Shown here one piece after another: positions 1 through 7,456 of a stretch of 13,289 bases of DNA. Origin of the DNA: an uncultured Fusobacteriaceae bacterium (GTDB taxonomy: Bacteria > Fusobacteriota > Fusobacteriia > Fusobacteriales > Fusobacteriaceae); NCBI GenBank assembly GCA_947072715.1, contig CAMTJB010000009.1, forward strand, positions 1-13,289, given 5' to 3'. A program made the position numbers and the translations under genes. Every line of letters begins with the position of its first letter. Positions within the stretch are counted from its first letter, which is position 1. The notes under the pieces are model-generated. The model worked only from the letters and a program-made list of their open reading frames with translations. It was not told the origin of the DNA and did not search any database.

Positions 1-2305
1 ATTGTGCAAGTATCGTTACCGTAGCTATCAATGTTCCTCTCAAGAAAATTGTAAAATAATTTTTTTTATCAAATAATGATTTGTTAGCTTCTCTTGGTTT
101 TTGACTCATAACATTATCTTCTGAAGGTTCTAGACCTAAAGCTATAGCAGGTAAAGAATCATTAACTAAATTTATAAACAAAAGTTGTAAAGCAGTAAAT
201 GGTGAATTCCATCCTGCAAATAATGCATACAATATAGCTAAAATAGCTCCCAAATTCCCTACAAAAAGATAAGTAATTGATTTTTTAATATTTGAGTACA
301 CAGTTCTTCCAATTTCAATTGCACTTACTATACTTACAAAATTGTCATCTGTTAATATCATAGCTGCTGAATCTTTTGCAACATCAGTTCCTGTTCCCAT
401 TGCAATTCCTATATCTGCTTGTTTTAATGCTGGAGCATCATTAACTCCATCACCTGTCATTGCAGTAATTTTACCTTTTCTTTGCCAAGCTTTTACTATT
501 CTTATTTTATTTTCTGGAGATACTCTTGCATAGACAGTTATATTTTCTAATTCTCTATCTAACTCTTCTTCCGTTAAAGCATCCAACTCCTGACCAGTTA
601 AAGCTTTTTCCCCTAAAGACATAAGTCCTATATCTTTTGCTATTGCTGCTGCTGTAGTCTTATGATCCCCTGTTATCATTATTGACCTTATTCCTGCTAA
701 TTTAGCTTCTTTTATCGCTTCATAAACCTCTTCTCTTGGTGGATCTATCATCGCAACTAATCCCAATAAAGTCAGGTCTTGTTCATCTTCTAATTTCAAT
801 TCAACCTTGTCGCTATCAACAATTTTAAATGCTACTCCTAAAACTCTTAATGCTCCTTTGGAAAATTCTTCATTTTTTTCTCTAAATACATCTATTTTAT
901 CAGTAGTTGCCGGAGCAACTTCGTTATTTATTACAATTTTTGTGCTACGTGATAATATAACATCTGGTGCTCCTTTGCAGAATATAACTTTTTTTTCTCC
1001 AAATTGATTCAACGTACTCATAAGTTTTCTATCTGAATCAAAAGGTAATTCACTAATTCTTTTATAAGTTTCTCTTAATTTTGAAACATCAATTCCGTGA
1101 TTAGTTGCAAAATGAACAAGAGCAATTTCAGTAGGATCCCCTATCTCTTTTCCATCTGCAGAAATTTGAGAATCATTAGCCAAAACTAATCCTAGCAAAT
1201 AAAGTGATTCTTGATTATATGTATCTATAGTTTTTTCAAAATCAGCTACCTCAATTCCTTTTAAAAATGTTGTAACTACCGTCATTTTATTTTGTGTTAA
1301 TGTACCCGTCTTATCTGTACATATAATAGATGTTGAACCTAAAGTTTCCACTGCTGATAGTTTTCTGATTATTGCATGTTTTGTTGCCATTATTCCAGTT
1401 CCAAAAGATAAAACAATTGTTACAATTGAAGATAAAGCTTCTGGGATAGCTGCTACTGCCACTGCTACAGAAAACATAAAAGCATTTAAAAGAAGAGAAA
1501 ATAGTTCTGGATTCCCTTCCATAACTCCTTTTGTTACAACTACTGCAAATATTACAATAGACATACCTAATATTCCTATTCCTAATTTTTTAGTAAACTT
1601 CTCTAAATTTTTCTGTAGAGGGGTTAATCCTGTTTCTACACTATCAAGTAATGTTGCTATTTTTCCAATTTCTGTTTTCATTCCAGTTTCTGTAACTACA
1701 AAAGCTCCTCTTCCATAGACAACCATAGTTCCTGAATAAACCATATTTTTTCTATCACCTAAGGGTAAATCTTTATCTATTAAATCACAATGTTTTATAA
1801 CTGGTTCTGATTCTCCAGTTAAAATTCCTTCCATTATTTTTAAAGTGTTTGCCTCTATTACTCTTCCATCAGCAGGTATGAAATCTCCTGCATCTAATAA
1901 AACTATGTCCCCTGGAAATATATCTTTCATGGAAACAATTTTTTTCTCTCCATCTCTTAATACTTTAATATTAGGCTGTGATAACTGTTTTAATTTTTCT
2001 AATGAACCTTCAGCTTTCTTGGCTTGTACAACACCTATTACAGAGTTTAATGTTAGAACTACTAATATTATAAGAGAATCTACTAAATGTCCTGTTACTA
2101 TTTGAACTGATGCTGCGATTAATAGGATTATTACTAGTGGATCTTTAAAAGATTCAATAAAAAGCTCCCATATAGTAACTTTCCCCTTCTCTTGTAACTC
2201 ATTATACCCATATTTATTTACAAGTTTTTCCAAATTTTCACTTTTAATGCCATTTAATCCAGTTTCTAAACTTTCCAATACCTCTTCAACACTTTTTCTA
2301 TACAT
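1..2305 (-). CDS. P-type calcium-transporting ATPase (SERCA/PMCA-like, P2 type), C-terminus cut by window edge
   Basis: This inner-membrane pump couples ATP hydrolysis to cation export, most likely Ca2+. The frame is open from ATG at 2305 to the left edge (768 residues). An AAGGAG site (2313-2318) lies 7 nt upstream of the start. In order it shows an N-terminal cytoplasmic segment, TM1-2 (about 55-95), the actuator domain with TGES (163-166), TM3-4 ending in VAAIPEAL (285-291), the phosphorylation motif CTDKTGTLT (329-337, Asp331), a nucleotide-binding KGAP motif, MITGDHKT, the hinge motif TGDGVNDAPALK, and TM5-6. The TM4 PEAL motif with Glu289 and the TM6 sequence NLVND (712-716) place it with SERCA/PMCA-like calcium pumps, not heavy-metal or K+ pumps. 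In TM5 the residue matching SERCA Glu771 is Ala687. Family members run about 860-900 residues, so TM7-10 are missing here. It is separated from hutH by a terminator-like hairpin. Calcium specificity is inferred; Mn2+ is possible. Confidence 0.93.
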   Translation of the reverse strand, partial: MYRKSVEEVLESLETGLNGIKSENLEKLVNKYGYNELQEKGKVTIWELFIESFKDPLVIILLIAASVQIVTGHLVDSLIILVVLTLNSVIGVVQAKKAEGSLEKLKQLSQPNIKVLRDGEKKIVSMKDIFPGDIVLLDAGDFIPADGRVIEANTLKIMEGILTGESEPVIKHCDLIDKDLPLGDRKNMVYSGTMVVYGRGAFVVTETGMKTEIGKIATLLDSVETGLTPLQKNLEKFTKKLGIGILGMSIVIFAVVVTKGVMEGNPELFSLLLNAFMFSVAVAVAAIPEALSSIVTIVLSFGTGIMATKHAIIRKLSAVETLGSTSIICTDKTGTLTQNKMTVVTTFLKGIEVADFEKTIDTYNQESLYLLGLVLANDSQISADGKEIGDPTEIALVHFATNHGIDVSKLRETYKRISELPFDSDRKLMSTLNQFGEKKVIFCKGAPDVILSRSTKIVINNEVAPATTDKIDVFREKNEEFSKGALRVLGVAFKIVDSDKVELKLEDEQDLTLLGLVAMIDPPREEVYEAIKEAKLAGIRSIMITGDHKTTAAAIAKDIGLMSLGEKALTGQELDALTEEELDRELENITVYARVSPENKIRIVKAWQRKGKITAMTGDGVNDAPALKQADIGIAMGTGTDVAKDSAAMILTDDNFVSIVSAIEIGRTVYSNIKKSITYLFVGNLGAILAILYALFAGWNSPFTALQLLFINLVNDSLPAIALGLEPSEDNVMSQKPREANKSLFDKKNYFTIFLRGTLIATVTILAQ

Positions 2306-2329
2306 TCTCTAACTCCTTAATAAAGTTTA

Positions 2330-2366
2330 AAAAGGCGATTAAATATCCAATATTTAACCGCCTTTT
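2330..2366 (-). terminator. Rho-independent terminator after hutH, just upstream of the ATPase start
   Basis: Two 17-nt arms (2330-2346 and 2350-2366) enclose a 3-nt loop. On the minus strand all pairs form, including one G-U wobble; on the plus strand that position is an A/C mismatch. The hairpin therefore belongs to minus-strand RNA. The 3' arm ends in a run of five U. It lies 41 nt beyond the hutH stop and only 11 nt before the ATPase ribosome binding site, so it may also sit in the ATPase 5' leader. Confidence 0.8.
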
Positions 2367-2398
2367 ATTTTTTACTTACAGATTCATCTGCTATACAT

Positions 2399-2427
2399 AT
2401 TATACTCTTAAACTATTATTTTTCCTA
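2399..2427 (-). promoter_or_regulatory. Possible promoter for the calcium ATPase
   Basis: A perfect TATAAT (2404-2399, read on minus) directly follows the hutH stop codon. A weak -35 candidate TAGGAA (2427-2422) lies 17 nt upstream and matches TTGACA at only three positions. If used, transcription would start near 2392 and the leader would include the hairpin at 2330-2366. In such AT-rich DNA a TATAAT can occur by chance, so this is tentative. Confidence 0.35.
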
Positions 2428-3940
2428 TTTCTTTTTCTACTTTATCTGCAATAACGTTTGTCATAATAATTTCTTCTACTTTATTAATATCCAAGTACAT
2501 TACTCTATCTTTATCATAGTGTGTTATTTGTTCCCTAATTATATCATAAGCAATTTTTGTTCCTTTTCCTAATACATCTACTTTTCTTAAATCTATCGCT
2601 TGACAAGCCGCTAATATCTCCATTGCAATTACTTTTCTTGCATTTTCCATAATCTCTTTGGCTTTTCTAGAAGCTATTGTTCCCATAGAAACATGATCTT
2701 CTTGATTTGCTGATGATGGAATTGAATCTACTGAAGCTGGATGAGCCAATACTTTATTTTCAGAAACTAAAGCTGCTGCACTATACTGAACTATCATAAA
2801 ACCTGAATTTATTCCACCTTTTTCAACTAAAAATGCTGGTAATCCAAAATTTAAATTTGGATTTACTAATCTTTCTAATCTTCTTTCAGAAATATTAGCC
2901 ATCTCTGCAAGAGCAATTCCTAAGAAATCAAATGGTAGTGCCATCGGTTGTCCATGGAAATTTCCACCAGACAATACTTGATCAAACTCTGGAAAAATTA
3001 TAGGATTATCTGTTACTGCATCTATCTCAATTTCTATCTTTTTTCTTACATAATTTAAAGCATCTTTACTTGCACCATGAACTTGAGGAGTACAACGTAA
3101 AGTATAAGGATCCTGAACCCTTACTTCTCCTTGCTTAGTAATAGAAGAACTTCCCTCTACTAATCTCAATATATTTTTAGCAGTTTCTATTTGCCCTTTA
3201 TGCCCTCTTACCTCATGAATTTTACTATCCATAGCACATTTAATTCCATTTAAAGATTCCATTGTTAATGAAGCTGCAACATCTAAATGTTTCATTAAAT
3301 TTATAGCATCATATATAGTTATCGCTCCAATTCCTGTCATTGCTTGAGTTCCATTTATAAGAGCAAGCCCTTCTTTTGAAGATAAAGCTGGAAGTGGTTC
3401 TATTCCTGCCTTTTCCATTGCTTCTGCTCCTTCATATAAAACTCCTTCATAATAAGCTTTTCCAAGACCTAACATTACTAGTACCATATGAGATAGAGGT
3501 GCTAAATCTCCTGATGCTCCTAAAGATCCTTTTTCTGGAATAAATGGTGTTACTCCTTTGTTTAACATCTCTATAATTTTATTAGCTGTTATTATTCTAA
3601 CTCCTGAATGTCCTTTTGTAAAATTGTTAACTCTTAAAAGCATAATAGCACGAACATTTTCTATTGATAAAGGATTTCCTACGCCACAAGAGTGACTTAT
3701 AATTAAATTTCTTTGTAACTCCTCTGTTTCATCCTTAGATATAATTACATCTGAGAATTTTCCAAATCCTGTTGTTATTCCGTAAGAAACAATTTCGTTG
3801 TTAACGTATCTTTCTACTAGATCTCTAGCAATCTGCATCTTCTTTATAGCCTCTTCTGCTATTTCAACCTTATACCCATTTCTACATACGTTTACTACAT
3901 TTTCAATACTTAACTTCCCTTTACCTAAAATGATTTTCAA
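2408..3940 (-). CDS. hutH: Histidine ammonia-lyase
   Basis: This cytoplasmic enzyme removes ammonia from L-histidine to give urocanate, the first step of histidine breakdown towards glutamate. The 510-residue length is typical. The Ala142-Ser143-Gly144 triad in GSLGASGDLAPLSH forms the electrophilic MIO cofactor by self-cyclisation. Other family active-site residues are visible: Tyr53 in SYGITTGFG, Ser82-His83, Asn196 in NGTQA, Tyr279 and Arg282 in QDPYTLRCTPQVHG, Phe328-His329 in GGNFHG, and Glu414 in ANQEDHVSMG. The start is TTG, not ATG: a strong GGAGGT (3949-3954) lies 8 nt before it and the reading begins LKIILGKG. No other hut gene is adjacent; the neighbours are an efflux operon and an ATPase. 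It probably has its own promoter and terminator. Tyrosine or phenylalanine ammonia-lyase is unlikely because the Ser-His pair and QDPYTLR segment are histidine-type. Confidence 0.95.
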   Translation of the reverse strand: MKIILGKGKLSIENVVNVCRNGYKVEIAEEAIKKMQIARDLVERYVNNEIVSYGITTGFGKFSDVIISKDETEELQRNLIISHSCGVGNPLSIENVRAIMLLRVNNFTKGHSGVRIITANKIIEMLNKGVTPFIPEKGSLGASGDLAPLSHMVLVMLGLGKAYYEGVLYEGAEAMEKAGIEPLPALSSKEGLALINGTQAMTGIGAITIYDAINLMKHLDVAASLTMESLNGIKCAMDSKIHEVRGHKGQIETAKNILRLVEGSSSITKQGEVRVQDPYTLRCTPQVHGASKDALNYVRKKIEIEIDAVTDNPIIFPEFDQVLSGGNFHGQPMALPFDFLGIALAEMANISERRLERLVNPNLNFGLPAFLVEKGGINSGFMIVQYSAAALVSENKVLAHPASVDSIPSSANQEDHVSMGTIASRKAKEIMENARKVIAMEILAACQAIDLRKVDVLGKGTKIAYDIIREQITHYDKDRVMYLDINKVEEIIMTNVIADKVEKEIGKIIV

Positions 3941-3948
3941 AAATCTAC

Positions 3949-3954
3949 ACCTCC
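3949..3954 (-). promoter_or_regulatory. Ribosome binding site fixing a TTG start for hutH
   Basis: GGAGGT on the minus strand is followed by an 8-nt spacer and then TTG. There is no in-frame ATG at suitable distance, so this site decides the non-ATG start. Confidence 0.85.
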
Positions 3955-3974
3955 AAATGTTTTAAAAATATCAA

Positions 3975-4028
3975 TTTTACTAATTTTACTAATTTTACTG
4001 ACTTTATTAACTTTACTAACTTTACTAA
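3975..4028 (-). repeat. Six tandem 9-bp repeats in the hutH leader
   Basis: Read on the hutH strand, the block is six uninterrupted 9-nt units: TTAGTAAAG twice, TTAATAAAG, TCAGTAAAA, then TTAGTAAAA twice. A degenerate seventh unit (TTGATATTT, 3966-3974) follows. The array begins about 6 nt after the -10 box of the likely hutH promoter and ends 20 nt before the ribosome binding site, so it would make up most of the 5' untranslated leader. Five of the six units carry a UAG or CAG triplet at the same place, every 9 nt. Confidence 0.9.
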
Positions 4029-4033
4029 TTCTA

Positions 4034-4062
4034 ATTATACAACAATAATTTGTTTTTTTAAA
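4034..4062 (-). promoter_or_regulatory. Likely hutH promoter
   Basis: On the minus strand a consensus TATAAT (4039-4034) follows TTTAAA (4062-4057, four of six -35 matches) with a 17-nt spacer. The predicted start is near 4027, at the first 9-bp repeat, giving a leader of about 87 nt. The -10 is perfect but the background is AT-rich. Confidence 0.55.
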
Positions 4063-4074
4063 GTATTTTAATTT

Positions 4075-4114
4075 TTTTACTACGTAAAACGTTCTTTTCT
4101 TCTTTAAAAAGAAC
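4075..4114. repeat. Two inverted repeats upstream of the hutH promoter
   Basis: GTTCTTTT (4091-4098) pairs with AAAAGAAC (4107-4114) around an 8-nt loop. TTTTAC (4075-4080) pairs with GTAAAA (4084-4089) around TAC. Both lie just upstream of the putative -35 box, where an operator could sit, but neither matches a named regulator site that I recognise. The rest of the 3941-4237 gap is AT-rich and shows no gene. Confidence 0.4.
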
Positions 4115-4192
4115 AATTTGCTTATTAATTGTAATAGAACACTATTTTTGTTTTAATTTTAAAATTTTACAATTTAAAATTATATAAAATAT

Positions 4193-4232
4193 AAAAAACC
4201 ACCGATACAAATTAATGTATCGGTGATTTTTT
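4193..4232 (-). terminator. Terminator of the efflux operon
   Basis: CACCGATACA (4200-4209) pairs perfectly with TGTATCGGTG (4216-4225) around a 6-nt loop. Flanking A and T tracts extend the stem through a U-G pair. On the minus strand it is followed by GTTTTTTATATTTT. It starts 6 nt beyond the pump stop codon. The A tract on the other side could make it weakly bidirectional, but no plus-strand gene leads into it. Confidence 0.9.
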
Positions 4233-4237
4233 ATATT

Positions 4238-7200
4238 TTACTTCTCTTCTATATTTGCATTTTCTTTTTTTACTGCAGTTTCTAATACTCCAGTTCCTTT
4301 ATATTCATATGTAGAAAAATCTACTTTGAATACAATTGAGAAGATTGCTGGAATTATAACTAGTGTTAATCCTGTCCCAAAAATTAATCCTACTATTAGA
4401 ACAGCTGCCATTCCTTCAAACAGTGGTCCACCAAATAAATATAATGGTAATAGACCAATTAACGTTGTATAAGTTGTTAGAAGAATAGGTCTTAATCTAT
4501 CCTGACTTCCTATAATCATTGCATTTTTTATATCACCATTTAAGGTTTCCTCGAGCACTTGATAAGTATCGAGCATTATTATCGCTTGGTTAACTATTAC
4601 TCCGGCTAGAGATATCATTCCAACCATTGCCATAAATCCAAAATCTAATCCTGTTACTATAAGTCCAACTGCACACCCTAATATTGTTAAAGGTATTGAT
4701 GACATTATAATCATACCCTTTTTTATTGAATTGAATTGAATAATAACTATTAATGTAACCACAAGCATGGCAATAGGAAGAGCTCCTACTACTCCTGCTC
4801 TATTATCTTGGGAAGTTCTTAAAACATCATTAAGTTCAAACTTAACACCTTGTTTTGACCAACTATTAGCTATTCTTTCATCTATCCATGGCTTCAGTCT
4901 GTTATTAACATCTGTTCCTGTAAATCCTATTTTATTTCCTACATTTATTAAAATAGCATTTTCCATATTTCTTTTATAAACAAAGTTAGATACAAAAGAT
5001 AAATCTAATTCTGCAACTTGTTTTAATGGAACTTTTTCTCCATTTTCATTCTGTAAAACTATACTTCCTAAAAGGTTAATTCTATCTTTATAATTCTTTG
5101 TTCCATTTATTTTAATAGGAATCATTGTGTTTTCTGATGGTGCATTAAAATCATAAAATATTGTAGCATCGTAACCTTTTAAAGTATATTTTATAGCTTC
5201 AGCTATCTTCTTATTTGTTATTCCTGCTAATTGAGCTTTATTATAGTCAATGTTAACTGTAATCTCAGGAACCATATTTCCTGAAACTTCATTTACAATT
5301 CTTACTCCCTCTGTTTCTCTGAATTTATCCATAATCTCTTTCTTGATAGATTCAAGAGCTTCTTTATTACTTGAAGATAAAACATAAGACATATCCCACT
5401 CAAATATTGGTCCAGTTTGTAATCCTTTTGTTGAAATTGTTATACCTGGATATTTTTCTTGTAAAAATTGGTGTATATCAGAAGCCAGTGATGGTATTAA
5501 TCTATAATCCGTTACTCTCGTTAGTACAAATGCAAATTCTGGCAAAGTTATTTCTGGAGTATATCCAAGACTAAACTTAGGTCCACCTGCCCCTACATAT
5601 GATAACCAACCTAAAATTCCATCTTTTTCGTATACTTTAGTAATTCCACCAGTTAATAAAAAATCAAAAATTGTTGGTGGCTTTGGTTTTAGTTCTCCTA
5701 CAAAAAGATTCTCTTTTATATGCTTATTTAAATCCTTTACTACTTCCTCTGTTGTTTCTATTGATGTTCCTTTTGGCATTCTTATATACGTTGCCATTGT
5801 TGGATTATCTGAATCTGGTAAGAAGTTTTTATTGATGAAAGAAAATAAAAATATTCCTAAAAAGAATGTTCCTAATGATATCATTATCATTGTTTTCTTA
5901 TTTTTAACAGCAAATATAAGCATACTTCTGTATTTTATATACATATTGTCCGTCTCATAGTTTATTACTTTAGACTGTGTCGGGTCCAAAAAGTCGTAGC
6001 ACACCACAGGTATAAATGTTTGATTTATTCCCCATGATACAGCAAGAGATATAATAACAACAATTGCCATTGGTCCAACATATTGCCCCATTGTTTCTTT
6101 ATTTACTATTATTGGAATCATTGCAGCACAAGTTGTTGCAGCCCCTGCTAATAAAGGTATTGCTAAACTATTAGCAGACTTTATACACGCTTCTCTTTTC
6201 GGCATTCCTTTTTGACAAAGTACAGTTATATTTTCAGTCATAACAACCGCTGTATCAACTAGCATTCCTAAAGCTATAATTAATCCTGCTAAAGTCATCT
6301 GGTTTACACCGTATCCAAATACTGACATTACTATAAATGTTGCAGCTATTGATGTTGGAGTTAGTGAAGCTACTATTAATCCTGTTTTTAACCCTAAGAA
6401 TAAAAACATAACAGCTATTATTACTATTATTGCTTGTAATAAACTGGCAATAAATCCTGATATTTTATCTTGAACTAGACTACCTTGATTATATGCAAAA
6501 CTTATATCTACTCCTAAAGGTAATCTGTTTTGGAATTCGCCAACAGTTTTTTCTACACCTTTTTTTAAATCTATAATATTTGACCCTTTAATTAAGGCTA
6601 TTCCTAAAACTACAGATTGTTTATCTTGACTGTAAGTTTTTAGTCTTTGTGGTGTTTCATAAACTCTTTTTATCGTCGCTAGCTCTCTTAAATGAACTCT
6701 TCCCTTCTTTGATTCATTATAGAAAACTACGTCTCCCACTTGATCTATGTCCTTAAAAGTTCCTGATGGATTTACAATAATTCTATTTCCAGTATACTGT
6801 ATCGTACCACCATCTGCCATTAAATTGGCTTCTTGTAAAGTTTTTGTGATTTGAGTTAAAGTAATTCCTGACTCTACTAATCTTTCATTATCTATATCAA
6901 TAGATACAATTTCATTTTGTCTACCATAAATTCTAACTTCAGCAATTTCTGGAACAGAAAAGAATAGCGCATTTTTTAATTCTTCACTATACTCATAAAG
7001 TTTAGACGGTTCTACTGTATCACTCTGAATAGTTAAAACAGTTCCATATATATTACTAAAATATATATTTACTATTGGTCTTGTTGCGTCTGGTGGAAGT
7101 ACTACAAAACTACTTATCTTATTCATTAATTCTTGAAAAGGTTCAAAAGTCTCCCAATATTTAGCTTTTAAGTTTACATAAATATTTGATTCCCCTGGTG

Positions 7201-7453
7201 TATTTTTAGAATATACAAAATCTAAAGAATCTAATGTTCTAACTTCTTGCTCTATTTTTTTACTAACTAATTCTGCCATTTGTTCTGGAGTTGCTCCTGG
7301 CCATCTTGTTGTTATAACTGCTGTTTTTACTGTATACCCTGGATCTTCAGCTTTTTCAGCGGACAAATATGACATAACACCAAAGACACACATTAATGCT
7401 ACTAATAAATAAGTACTCAACCTATTTTTTAGCGCTAATTCTGTTAAACTCAT
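4238..7453 (-). CDS. RND-family efflux pump, inner-membrane subunit (HAE-1/AcrB-like)
   Basis: This is a proton-driven pump of the inner membrane that passes substrates to an adaptor and outer-membrane channel. Its 1071 residues show the RND duplication: TM1 (about 12-30), a large periplasmic loop (31-330), TM2-6 (about 333-490), TM7 (about 521-540), a second periplasmic loop (541-885) and TM8-12 (about 887-1043). The TM4 relay segment reads GMLVDTAVVMTEN, with one acidic residue (Asp400) where AcrB has two. In TM10, at the position of AcrB Lys940, it has Asn955-Gln956 in GVIVNQAIIMLD; the N-N or N-Q form is seen in non-AcrB RND branches. The ATG is 3 nt after the adaptor stop, and its GGGGG-type binding site lies within the adaptor's last codons, suggesting translational coupling. 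Substrate cannot be read from sequence. It lacks the CusA Met-rich features I would look for, so drug, bile or lipid export is more likely than metal export. Confidence 0.92.
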   Translation of the reverse strand: MSLTELALKNRLSTYLLVALMCVFGVMSYLSAEKAEDPGYTVKTAVITTRWPGATPEQMAELVSKKIEQEVRTLDSLDFVYSKNTPGESNIYVNLKAKYWETFEPFQELMNKISSFVVLPPDATRPIVNIYFSNIYGTVLTIQSDTVEPSKLYEYSEELKNALFFSVPEIAEVRIYGRQNEIVSIDIDNERLVESGITLTQITKTLQEANLMADGGTIQYTGNRIIVNPSGTFKDIDQVGDVVFYNESKKGRVHLRELATIKRVYETPQRLKTYSQDKQSVVLGIALIKGSNIIDLKKGVEKTVGEFQNRLPLGVDISFAYNQGSLVQDKISGFIASLLQAIIVIIAVMFLFLGLKTGLIVASLTPTSIAATFIVMSVFGYGVNQMTLAGLIIALGMLVDTAVVMTENITVLCQKGMPKREACIKSANSLAIPLLAGAATTCAAMIPIIVNKETMGQYVGPMAIVVIISLAVSWGINQTFIPVVCYDFLDPTQSKVINYETDNMYIKYRSMLIFAVKNKKTMIMISLGTFFLGIFLFSFINKNFLPDSDNPTMATYIRMPKGTSIETTEEVVKDLNKHIKENLFVGELKPKPPTIFDFLLTGGITKVYEKDGILGWLSYVGAGGPKFSLGYTPEITLPEFAFVLTRVTDYRLIPSLASDIHQFLQEKYPGITISTKGLQTGPIFEWDMSYVLSSSNKEALESIKKEIMDKFRETEGVRIVNEVSGNMVPEITVNIDYNKAQLAGITNKKIAEAIKYTLKGYDATIFYDFNAPSENTMIPIKINGTKNYKDRINLLGSIVLQNENGEKVPLKQVAELDLSFVSNFVYKRNMENAILINVGNKIGFTGTDVNNRLKPWIDERIANSWSKQGVKFELNDVLRTSQDNRAGVVGALPIAMLVVTLIVIIQFNSIKKGMIIMSSIPLTILGCAVGLIVTGLDFGFMAMVGMISLAGVIVNQAIIMLDTYQVLEETLNGDIKNAMIIGSQDRLRPILLTTYTTLIGLLPLYLFGGPLFEGMAAVLIVGLIFGTGLTLVIIPAIFSIVFKVDFSTYEYKGTGVLETAVKKENANIEEK

Positions 7454-7456
7454 ATG

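Noticed and set aside
342..2105. Short plus-strand open frames opposite the ATPase, hutH, pump and channel genes
   Set aside because: They are antisense to strongly conserved coding sequence, lack ribosome sites and resemble nothing; they are by-products of codon bias in the real genes.
2408..3940. Tyrosine or phenylalanine ammonia-lyase
   Set aside because: The Ser82-His83 pair, Glu414 and overall length fit histidine ammonia-lyase.
3975..4028. Tandem repeats as a CRISPR array
   Set aside because: Units are 9 bp and contiguous, with no spacers and no cas genes nearby.
4075..4114. Terminator between hutH and the efflux operon at the TTCTTTT inverted repeat
   Set aside because: The stem is AT-rich with a large loop and no U tract, and a far stronger terminator at 4193-4232 already ends the operon.
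3941..4237. Riboswitch or T-box in the hutH leader
   Set aside because: No T-box motif or conserved aptamer core is visible; the leader is short and dominated by the 9-bp repeats.
4238..7453. Heavy-metal (CusA-type) RND pump
   Set aside because: No Met-rich metal sites, no CusB-like metal-binding adaptor start and no metal genes nearby; the single TM4 Asp alone does not make it metal-specific.
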